From an uncultured Microbacterium sp. (GTDB taxonomy: Bacteria; Actinomycetota; Actinomycetes; Actinomycetales; Microbacteriaceae), in the NCBI GenBank assembly GCA_947647645.1, contig CANSLE010000119.1:1-7294 (forward strand): 7,294 bases of DNA, in the 5' to 3' direction. Shown piece after piece: positions 1-5,244 of this stretch. The position numbers were made by a program, and so were the translations under genes. Every line of letters starts with the position of its first letter. Positions within the stretch are counted from its first letter, which is position 1. The notes beneath the pieces were generated by a model, which searched no databases, had not been told where the DNA came from, and was given only the letters and a program-made list of their open reading frames with translations.

Positions 1-2
1 GC

Positions 3-404
3 GCCCCGGCTGTGATCGCGACCGCGCTGACGGGTGTCGTCGTCCCCGGGGACGGGCGTGGGCGCGGCCTCGGGTTCCCCACGGCGAACCTGCGCTGCGA
101 AGGCGCGGAGCTTCCCGCCGATGGCATCTACGCCGCCTGGGCCGAGATCGACGGCGATGGCGCGGCCCACCCGGCGAGCGTGAGCATTGGCGCCAATCCG
201 ACCTTCGACGGTGTCCGACCGCGCCGGGTCGAGGTATACCTGCACGACGTCGATCTCGATCTATACGGGCGGCAGCTGAGCGTGCGGATCGTGGCCTTCC
301 TCCGTCCGACCCTCCGATTCGAGGGCGTCGACGCCCTCGTCGCGCAGGCCGCGGTCGACGTGGCGCGGTGCCGGGGCGTGCTCGCCGAGCAACCGCCGCG
401 TTGA
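3..404 (+). CDS. Riboflavin kinase (flavokinase) domain protein, 5' end not in window
   Basis: Flavokinase transfers phosphate from ATP to riboflavin, giving FMN in the cytoplasm. The frame is open to the left edge; a GTG at position 12 is a possible start, but its ribosome-binding region lies outside the window. Numbering from that GTG, the family fingerprint is clear: a glycine-rich GDGRGRGLGFPTAN stretch (about residues 13-26) with the PTAN Mg-ATP motif at 23-26, ANPTFDG near 61-67, and Glu74 in RRVEVYL matching the catalytic glutamate. The C-terminal FEGVDALV and VARCRGVL segments match the end of the domain, so the 3' end is complete. Bifunctional RibF proteins have a GRPY-like linker just before this domain. 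Here the upstream residues read APAVIATAL, so a stand-alone kinase or another fusion is as likely as the C-terminus of RibF. Codons such as GTA and CTA (about 232-265) are unusual for this genome. Family assignment is firm; the full architecture is unknown. Confidence 0.85.
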   Translation, partial: APAVIATALTGVVVPGDGRGRGLGFPTANLRCEGAELPADGIYAAWAEIDGDGAAHPASVSIGANPTFDGVRPRRVEVYLHDVDLDLYGRQLSVRIVAFLRPTLRFEGVDALVAQAAVDVARCRGVLAEQPPR

Positions 405-434
405 GCCAATCCGGCAGGGCGGCGTTCCCGTGAA

Positions 435-460
435 GAGGGCGTCGTCGGGCGGCCGCCCTC
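435..460. terminator. GC-rich hairpin after the riboflavin kinase gene, possible terminator
   Basis: GAGGGCG (435-441) and CGCCCTC (454-460) form a 7-base-pair stem. The loop contains part of a competing perfect 12-base palindrome, GGGCGGCCGCCC (447-458). It starts 30 bases after the riboflavin kinase stop codon. There is no T-tract, which is common for actinobacterial terminators but leaves the call weak. A second, poorer hairpin (CCGGG at 473-477 with CCCGG at 488-492) follows. Confidence 0.35.
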
Positions 461-559
461 CTGTCCCCGATGCCGGGCCGCCACAGCCCCGGAAGAACCG
501 GTGCGCTGTCTCACTCTCCACGAGGGGCCGCCATCGAGCGGGATCGACGGAGCCACCGT

Positions 560-576
560 CAGTGGCGAGCTCACTG
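560..576. repeat. Inverted repeat CAGTG-N7-CACTG upstream of the PTS gene
   Basis: CAGTG (560-564) and CACTG (572-576) are inverted arms around GCGAGCT. The site lies in the gene-free stretch before the PTS permease and could be an operator half-pair or a small hairpin. It matches no operator that I recognise. Confidence 0.25.
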
Positions 577-606
577 GGGACGGGCCCCGGAACGAGCTGA
601 GTGAAT

Positions 607-618
607 GCTGTGCACAGC
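607..618. repeat. Perfect 12-base palindrome GCTGTGCACAGC, candidate operator
   Basis: GCTGTGCACAGC equals its own reverse complement. It lies 79 bases before the ATG of the PTS permease in non-coding DNA. Its core TGTGCACA appears once more that I could find, in the dedA/pabB divergent promoter region (5187-5194). A regulator site is inferred from position and symmetry only. Confidence 0.35.
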
Positions 619-637
619 GACCAATCAGCGGTAGCGT
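609..637 (+). promoter_or_regulatory. Possible promoter of the PTS permease gene
   Basis: TAGCGT at 632-637 fits the loose actinobacterial -10 pattern TANNNT. The sequence 17 bases upstream is TGTGCA (609-614), which is a poor -35 and overlaps the 12-base palindrome. Transcription from about 644 would give a leader of about 53 bases with a ribosome-binding site. No better candidate is visible in 405-696, but this one is weak. Confidence 0.2.
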
Positions 638-684
638 CCCATCAGTGGTTCGCAACGACGCGCGAGCTGATTGCCATCACGGAT

Positions 685-688
685 GGAG
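685..688 (+). promoter_or_regulatory. Ribosome-binding site that fixes the PTS permease start
   Basis: GGAG at 685-688 is followed by an 8-base spacer and ATG at 697. This favours the ATG over the in-frame GTG at 601, which would add 32 non-family residues and has no comparable purine-rich sequence before it. Confidence 0.65.
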
Positions 689-696
689 TTCCACCG

Positions 697-2628
697 ATGA
701 AGTTCCTTCAACGCCTCGGCAGATCAATCATGCTGCCGGTCGCGGTGCTGCCGGTCGCCGCGATCCTGTCCGGTATCTCCTACTGGATCAGCTCCGCCGC
801 GGGCAGCGCCAATATCGTGTCCGCCTTCCTGGGCGCCGCCGGTGGTGCTCTGCTCTCCAACATGCCTCTGCTGTTCGCCGTCGGCATCTCCATCGGCATG
901 GCGAACAAGAGCGACGGCACATCGGCCCTGGCGGGCCTGGTGTCATGGCTGACCATCACGACGCTGCTCGCACCGGCCACAATGCAGAAGCTCCTCGGCA
1001 TCCCCGACCTCGCCGGTGTGAACCCGGCGTTCGAGAAGGTGCAGAACGTGTTCGTCGGCATCGTCGCCGGCCTCATCGGCGCCTGGTGCTACAACCGCTT
1101 CAAGGACACGAAGCTCCCCGACGCGCTGTCGTTCTTCTCCGGCAAGCGCTCGGTCGCCATCGTCACCGCCGGCCTGTCGCTGGTCGTCGCCGTCGTGCTC
1201 ATGTTCGTCTGGCCCGTCGTCTTCGGCGCGCTCGTCACCTTCGGTGAGTGGATCTCGACGCTCGGCCCGGTCGGCGCCGGCCTCTACGGCTTCATGAACC
1301 GACTCCTCATCCCCACGGGACTGCACCACGCCCTCAACTCGGTGTTCTGGTTCGACGTCGCGGGCATCAACGACCTCGTCAACTTCCTCCACGGGACGGG
1401 GACCTACGGCGTGACCGGCCAGTACATGGCCGGCTTCTTCCCGATCATGATGTTCGGCCTGCCGGGTGCAGCGCTCGCGATGTACCTGACCGCCGACTCG
1501 CGCCGCAAGAAGGTCACCTACGGCATCATGCTCTCCGGCGCGATCGCATCGTTCTTCGTGGGCGTGACCGAGCCGCTCGAGTTCTCGTTCATGTTCGTCG
1601 CTCCCTGGCTGTACCTGATCCACGCCGTCTTCACGGGCATCTCCGTCATGGTCGCGGCGATGCTGCCGACGCGGCTCGGTTTCGGGTTCTCCGCGGGTTT
1701 CATCGACATGGTGCTGCAGTGGGCCAACCCGATGGCCCAGAACCCGTGGATCCTCCTGCTGCTGGGCGTCGCCTGGTTCTTCATCTACTTCTTCACCTTC
1801 TCCTTCGTGATCAGACACTTCAACCTCAAGACGCCCGGCCGCGGCGACGAGCTCGACGAGCAGGATGCCGACAACGCCGGCACCAGCCTGACCGGCTACC
1901 ACGGCACGGCCGAGAAGTTCATCACCGCCCTGGGCGGAAAGCAGAACATCCTGGACGTCGACAACTGCGCCACCCGCCTGCGGATGGAGATCGCCGACCC
2001 GTCGCAGGTCGACGAGCACGCCCTGAAGCGCGCGGGAGCAGCAGGCACCATCAAGCCGGGCGGTCACTCGGTGCAGGTGGTCTACGGGCTCAACGTCCAG
2101 TTCGTGAAGGACGCGATGGAGGACATCCTCAACGGTCGCACCATCGAGGCCGTCCCGGGGACGGATGCCGGCCAGACCGGCGCCGCCGCGGAGCAGCACC
2201 TGCGATCGACGATCGGCGGGGCGGCGACGCTCCAGCTCCGCCAGCCGGCAGCGGGAACCGTGCTGCCGCTCTCCGAGGTGCCCGATCCGATGTTCTCCGA
2301 GGGCACGATGGGACCGGGGCTAGCCATCGACCCCTCCGGCGACACCATCGTCGCACCCGCGGGAGCCACCGTCGCCTCGGTGTTCCCGACGGGACACGCG
2401 ATCGGGCTCACTCTCGCCGACGGCACCGAGCTGCTGATCCACATCGGCATCGACACCGTGGAGATGAAGGGCGACGGGTTCGAGACCCTCGTGAAGGCCG
2501 GCGACACGGTCGACGTGGGTACGCCGCTGATCCGCTTCGATGCGGAGAAGATCCGCGCGGCCGGCCATTCGGCCATCACTCCCGTCATCGTCCTGAACAA
2601 CGAGAATGCGACGGTCGAGTTCGTCTGA
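697..2628 (+). CDS. nagE: PTS sugar permease EIICBA, N-acetylglucosamine type
   Basis: This single-chain enzyme II of the phosphotransferase system imports a sugar across the membrane and phosphorylates it, taking phosphate from HPr. The 643-residue protein starts MKFLQRLGRSIMLPVAVLP, a classic EIIC N-terminus. The hydrophobic EIIC domain spans about residues 1-380, with the TGLHHAL histidine motif (His210/211) and GVTEPLEF (289-296, Glu292). EIIB covers about 402-475, with the phosphorylated Cys424 in DNCATRLR. EIIA covers about 510-640, with His567 in PTGHAIG and the active His582 in LLIHIGIDTVEMKG. All phosphotransfer residues are intact. The CBA order, the length (E. coli NagE is about 648 residues) and EIIC signatures such as RLLIPTGLHHALN and FNLKTPGR are closer to NagE than to glucose PtsG. 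Substrate is therefore inferred as N-acetylglucosamine; glucose cannot be excluded. No EI, HPr, nagA or nagB lies in the window. It is probably monocistronic, closed by the hairpin at 2647-2675. Confidence 0.93.
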   Translation: MKFLQRLGRSIMLPVAVLPVAAILSGISYWISSAAGSANIVSAFLGAAGGALLSNMPLLFAVGISIGMANKSDGTSALAGLVSWLTITTLLAPATMQKLLGIPDLAGVNPAFEKVQNVFVGIVAGLIGAWCYNRFKDTKLPDALSFFSGKRSVAIVTAGLSLVVAVVLMFVWPVVFGALVTFGEWISTLGPVGAGLYGFMNRLLIPTGLHHALNSVFWFDVAGINDLVNFLHGTGTYGVTGQYMAGFFPIMMFGLPGAALAMYLTADSRRKKVTYGIMLSGAIASFFVGVTEPLEFSFMFVAPWLYLIHAVFTGISVMVAAMLPTRLGFGFSAGFIDMVLQWANPMAQNPWILLLLGVAWFFIYFFTFSFVIRHFNLKTPGRGDELDEQDADNAGTSLTGYHGTAEKFITALGGKQNILDVDNCATRLRMEIADPSQVDEHALKRAGAAGTIKPGGHSVQVVYGLNVQFVKDAMEDILNGRTIEAVPGTDAGQTGAAAEQHLRSTIGGAATLQLRQPAAGTVLPLSEVPDPMFSEGTMGPGLAIDPSGDTIVAPAGATVASVFPTGHAIGLTLADGTELLIHIGIDTVEMKGDGFETLVKAGDTVDVGTPLIRFDAEKIRAAGHSAITPVIVLNNENATVEFV

Positions 2629-2646
2629 TCGACAGCGAGGACGGAC

Positions 2647-2675
2647 GGGGGCGGTCGCCGCGAGGCGCCGCCCCC
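2647..2675. terminator. Strong hairpin between convergent genes, likely bidirectional terminator
   Basis: GGGGGCGG (2647-2654), a bulged T, and CGCC (2656-2659) pair with GGCGCCGCCCCC (2664-2675). This gives a 12-base-pair stem with one bulge, closed by a GCGA (GNRA-type) tetraloop. It lies in the 54-base gap between the stops of the convergent PTS and SRAP genes. There is no T-tract on either side, so it would be an actinobacterial-type terminator working in both directions. Confidence 0.7.
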
Positions 2676-2682
2676 ACCGTTG

Positions 2683-3393
2683 TCAGGGCAGCGGTGCGAT
2701 CAGCTCCGGTCCGTTGTTGCGCACATTGCCGACGGCCGGGCCCACCTCGCGCATGAGCAGCCCGTCGACGAGCGTCGGAGCCGCGTCGATCGTCGCGTCG
2801 AGCAGATCGCCGACGTTCTCCGTGGTCGGATCGAGCCAGACATCGGCGTAGTCGGCGTCGATGAGCAGCGGCATCCGATCGTGGATCGACCCGAGCTGAC
2901 CGACGGCATCCCTCGTCATGATGGTGAAGCTCAGCACCCAGCGCGACGGATCATCCCGGCCCTTCGACGGGTCCTTCCACCACTCGTACAGGCCCGCGAA
3001 GAACAACGGCACATCGTCGGCGGGGTGGATGTAGTAGGGCGTCTTGACGCCGTCCTCGGTCTTCCACTCGTAGTAGCCGGATGCCGGGACGATCGCGCGC
3101 CGCGCGATGAGGGCCTGACGGAACATGGGCTTGTCCTCGACCTCTTCCGCCCGTGCGTTGATCGCCTTCGCACCGATGCCGGGATCCTTCGCCCAGGCGG
3201 GCACGAGGCCCCAGCGCGCGGCCTCCAGCCGTCGCGTCGGCGGTTCGGTCTTGGCCGAGTCGAGCACGATGGCGACGCGGTCGGTGGGCGCCACGTTGTA
3301 GGACGTGGCGGGAAGGTCATCACCGATCACGTCCACCCGCAAGACCCCGACGAGCTCGGCCCCGGAGCTGCCCACGACGAATCGACCGCACAT
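2683..3393 (-). CDS. SOS response-associated peptidase family protein (SRAP/HMCES/YedK)
   Basis: SRAP proteins bind abasic sites in single-stranded DNA and form a covalent thiazolidine link through Cys2, shielding the lesion during replication. The 236-residue protein (E. coli YedK is 222) begins Met-Cys-Gly-Arg-Phe, so Cys2 is exposed once Met is removed. The other catalytic residues are present: Asn33 in SYNVAP, Glu109 in SGYYEW and His171 in HDRMP. The conserved WGLVPAWAKD (61-70) and INARAE (78-83) motifs are also there. It is the last gene of the minus-strand block, starting 9 bases after the phosphatase stop. The sequence before ATG is a poor ribosome-binding site, but TAGGCT stands six bases upstream, suggesting its own leaderless transcript besides read-through. 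No LexA-type SOS box is visible. The name 'peptidase' is historical; its autoproteolytic chemistry uses the same Cys2. Confidence 0.94.
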   Translation of the reverse strand: MCGRFVVGSSGAELVGVLRVDVIGDDLPATSYNVAPTDRVAIVLDSAKTEPPTRRLEAARWGLVPAWAKDPGIGAKAINARAEEVEDKPMFRQALIARRAIVPASGYYEWKTEDGVKTPYYIHPADDVPLFFAGLYEWWKDPSKGRDDPSRWVLSFTIMTRDAVGQLGSIHDRMPLLIDADYADVWLDPTTENVGDLLDATIDAAPTLVDGLLMREVGPAVGNVRNNGPELIAPLP

Positions 3394-3399
3394 GCGGCC

Positions 3400-3405
3400 A
3401 GCCTA
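3400..3405 (-). promoter_or_regulatory. -10 element for a leaderless SRAP transcript
   Basis: On the minus strand TAGGCT is followed by GGCCGC (six bases) and then the SRAP ATG at 3393. With the usual -10 to +1 distance, transcription would begin at the start codon itself. The TAG of this element is also the stop codon of the upstream phosphatase gene (3405-3403). No clear -35 is visible. Confidence 0.45.
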
Positions 3406-4473
3406 CGCGGGGCCCCCGACAGCATCGGGATCGCGATCCACCACGCCGATCTCGGCGAGGCGGTCGAGCAGCGCCGCACCATCGTCACCGGTCAACCACG
3501 GGACCTCGGCCGCGGAGTGATCGTCGACGGCCGTCCGACCTCCCGCGAGCACCGCCTCGGCCGACGACAGGCGTCGGATCGCAACGGCGGCGACATGGTC
3601 GGGCTTCTCGCTCGCGAACGCGGTGTAGAGCGCGTCGTCGTGCTGCCCATCGTCACCGATGAGCATCCACTTCACGGTCGGGAACTCCCGAGCGAGCCGG
3701 CGCAGGTTCTCTTCCTTGTGGGCGCGTCCACTGCGGAACCAGCGGTCGTGCGTCGGCCCCCAGTCGGTGAGCAGCAGTGCACCCGGGGGGAACAGATGGC
3801 GGCGGAGGAAGCGCTGCAACGTGGGAGCGACGTTCCAGGCGCCCGTCGAGAGGTAGATCACGGGAGAGCCTGGGTGGTCCCGGAGCAGGCGCTCGAGCAG
3901 TACCGCCATCCCCGGCACCGGCTGGCGCGCGTGCTCGTTGAGCACGAACGAGTTCCACGCGGCGACGAGCGGGCGGGGGAGGGCGGTGACCATGACAGTG
4001 TCGTCCACGTCGGAGACCACGCCGAAACGCACGTCCGCGCCGACCACGAACACGCGGGTCTCGAACGATGCGGACCCCTCCACGGACATGGACAGCGGCT
4101 GCCACCCCGGCTGCAGGCGCGCCGGCAGCACCGTGTCGATCACGCCGCCACGGTCGGCGACGACCTCGTGCGTCACGCCGTCGACGGTCACCGTCACGCG
4201 GGCATATCCGACAGGCACCGCCGCAAAGCTCCGCCATCCGCGGACACCGGCGTCCTCGCCACGTTGACGCCCACGACGCCGCGCGCGCACCGGGGGCACG
4301 ATCAGGACGCGACCCAGCACCCGCACCCAGTCCTCCCCGCCGTATCCCGGATAGGCCGACACCCTCGGCGTCAGCCCCCGCGCGCGCGCCCGCCGCTCCC
4401 GCCAGGTGTGGAAGCGGTACTCCAGACGTGCGATCCAGAGAACCTTGGCGCGGGGAGCGGGTTCGGTGGACAT
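3403..4473 (-). CDS. App1/DUF2183 family HAD-type phosphatase
   Basis: The family is named after yeast App1, a phosphatidate phosphatase; the substrate of bacterial members is mostly unknown. The 356-residue protein has a basic N-terminal part (about 1-80) and a beta-rich middle (about 80-150). The phosphatase domain starts at about residue 150. HAD motifs are in order: SDVDDT with nucleophile Asp155 and acid Asp157, LSTGAWN with Ser209, Lys253 in AHKEENL, and IGDDGQHD with Asp274/Asp275. I see no signal peptide or membrane helix, so it is probably cytoplasmic or peripheral. The start is chosen at 4473 because GGGAG (4487-4483) lies nine bases before it and it falls four bases after the dedA stop. 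An ATG at 4518 would add 15 residues and overlap dedA. The position directly after dedA suggests co-translation and perhaps a lipid substrate, which is inference. Confidence 0.88.
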   Translation of the reverse strand: MSTEPAPRAKVLWIARLEYRFHTWRERRARARGLTPRVSAYPGYGGEDWVRVLGRVLIVPPVRARRRGRQRGEDAGVRGWRSFAAVPVGYARVTVTVDGVTHEVVADRGGVIDTVLPARLQPGWQPLSMSVEGSASFETRVFVVGADVRFGVVSDVDDTVMVTALPRPLVAAWNSFVLNEHARQPVPGMAVLLERLLRDHPGSPVIYLSTGAWNVAPTLQRFLRRHLFPPGALLLTDWGPTHDRWFRSGRAHKEENLRRLAREFPTVKWMLIGDDGQHDDALYTAFASEKPDHVAAVAIRRLSSAEAVLAGGRTAVDDHSAAEVPWLTGDDGAALLDRLAEIGVVDRDPDAVGGPA

Positions 4474-4477
4474 CGCC

Positions 4478-5161
4478 TCAGTCTCCCATGCGGTCGGCGG
4501 GGCCGTCGGTGCGGCCATCGTCGTCCACCGTCATGTGGCGGGCCTCGCGGGCGACGATCAGGCGCTTGGCGACATAGGCGAGCACGAGGAACACCGCGAT
4601 GACGCCGACGAACAGGTAGCCCGCGAAATGAAGCTGATCGGCGAGCTCCCGGTACGTGCCCGCCGCCGCGGCGGCGACGCTCACGTAGGCGACCGCCCAG
4701 ACGGTGCAGGCCGGTGCCGTCCAGGCGAGGAAGCGACGGTAGGAGAATCCGCTCATCCCCACGGTGAGGGGAACCAGAGAGTGCAGCACGGGCAGGAAGC
4801 GCGAGAGGAAGATCGCGGGCCCCCCGCGGCGGCGGAGGTACAGCTCCGCTCGCGTCCAGTTGTCCTCCCCGATCCGCCTGCCCAGACGCGAGAACCGAAT
4901 CCGCGGCCCCAGCCACCGGCCGAGCCCGAAGCCGATGCTCTCACCGATGAGCGCCCCCACGACGACGACCACGATCAGAATCGCGCCCTCGGCGACCGAC
5001 CCCACCGCTGTGGAGGCCACGATGACCACGGTGTCTCCCGGAACGATGAGACCGACGAGCACGCTCGTCTCCAGCACGATGGCGACGCCCGCCAACACCG
5101 TGCGCAGGACGGGGTCCACACTCTGCACGGCGTCGAGCAGCCATGAGAGGAACTCGTTCAC
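4478..5161 (-). CDS. DedA family membrane protein (VTT/SNARE-associated domain)
   Basis: DedA proteins are inner-membrane transporters or scramblases. Bacterial members have been linked to flipping of undecaprenyl phosphate and phosphatidylethanolamine, and to proton-dependent membrane homeostasis. The 227-residue protein has hydrophobic segments at about 20-40, 44-80, 140-168 and 180-200, and ends in a charged cytosolic tail (DDDGRTDGPADRMGD). Glu31 and Asp43 (in VPGD) have the same spacing as essential Glu39/Asp51 of E. coli YqjA. Arg121 in SRF matches YqjA Arg130, while the position of Arg136 is His127. The start is GTG at 5161; no other in-frame start is better placed. TAGGCT six bases upstream fits a leaderless mRNA. 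It is the first gene of the dedA-App1-SRAP block and is divergent from pabB. Confidence 0.92.
   Translation of the reverse strand: MNEFLSWLLDAVQSVDPVLRTVLAGVAIVLETSVLVGLIVPGDTVVIVASTAVGSVAEGAILIVVVVVGALIGESIGFGLGRWLGPRIRFSRLGRRIGEDNWTRAELYLRRRGGPAIFLSRFLPVLHSLVPLTVGMSGFSYRRFLAWTAPACTVWAVAYVSVAAAAAGTYRELADQLHFAGYLFVGVIAVFLVLAYVAKRLIVAREARHMTVDDDGRTDGPADRMGD
4483..4487 (-). promoter_or_regulatory. Ribosome-binding site of the App1-type gene inside the end of dedA
   Basis: On the minus strand GGGAG is followed by nine bases and ATG at 4473. The dedA stop TGA (4480-4478) falls between the two. This fixes the phosphatase start and implies translational coupling to dedA. Confidence 0.6.
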
Positions 5162-5167
5162 GTCCCC

Positions 5168-5173
5168 AGCCTA
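5168..5173 (-). promoter_or_regulatory. -10 element for a leaderless dedA transcript
   Basis: On the minus strand TAGGCT is followed by GGGGAC and then the GTG start at 5161. The six-base gap puts the expected transcription start on the GTG. The GGGG directly before GTG is too close to act as a good ribosome-binding site. No convincing -35 is seen; a TGTGCACA palindrome (5187-5194) ends 13 bases upstream of the element. Confidence 0.5.
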
Positions 5174-5186
5174 CGGGGGAGACACT

Positions 5187-5194
5187 TGTGCACA
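5187..5194. repeat. TGTGCACA palindrome in the dedA/pabB divergent promoter region
   Basis: This 8-base palindrome sits between two opposite promoters, near the dedA -35 zone. It shares the nine bases TGTGCACAG with the palindrome before the PTS gene (609-617). It may be a regulator site, but nothing else supports that. Confidence 0.25.
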
Positions 5195-5232
5195 GGCTGA
5201 GGGAGGGCGCCGAGGGAATGCGGACCGCCGTC

Positions 5233-5238
5233 TAGCCT
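5233..5238 (+). promoter_or_regulatory. -10 element for a leaderless pabB transcript
   Basis: TAGCCT is followed by GAGAGC and the pabB ATG at 5245. The six-base gap predicts transcription starting on the A of ATG. The purines in GAGAGC are too near the ATG for normal ribosome-binding spacing. No -35 consensus is visible. Confidence 0.5.
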
Positions 5239-5244
5239 GAGAGC

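Noticed and set aside
447..458. GGGCGGCCGCCC palindrome as a protein-binding operator
   Set aside because: Pure G/C palindromes arise easily at this GC content; it is better read as part of the hairpin after the riboflavin kinase gene.
644..649. AGTGGT as a DasR (dre) half-site controlling the amino-sugar permease
   Set aside because: The matching ACCACT half is absent at the required spacing, so a six-base match is not meaningful.
601..696. GTG at 601 as the start of the PTS permease
   Set aside because: It would add 32 residues unlike EIIC N-termini and lies within the 12-base palindrome/promoter area. The ATG at 697 has GGAG at proper distance and gives a typical N-terminus.
943..2199. 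A 418-codon minus-strand open frame opposite the PTS gene
   Set aside because: It mirrors codon-position GC bias of nagE and encodes low-complexity, charged sequence with no family features.
501..2756. Two long plus-strand frames (501-1247 and 1248-2756) overlapping the PTS gene in another frame
   Set aside because: They are Arg/Pro-rich frame shadows; the nagE frame carries all EIIC, EIIB and EIIA motifs without interruption.
4474..4518. ATG at 4518 as the start of the App1-type phosphatase
   Set aside because: It would overlap dedA by 41 bases and add 15 residues, whereas ATG at 4473 has GGGAG nine bases upstream and a four-base gap from the dedA stop.
2680..4602. A 640-codon open frame on the plus strand across the SRAP and App1-type genes
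   Set aside because: It is antisense to two genes with intact catalytic motifs, its product is Arg/His/Gly-rich without recognisable domains, and long spurious frames are expected in such GC-rich DNA.
5186..5194. TTGTGCACA as a DnaA box
   Set aside because: It is one base off the high-GC consensus TTGTCCACA, occurs singly, and no dnaA, dnaN or box cluster is present.
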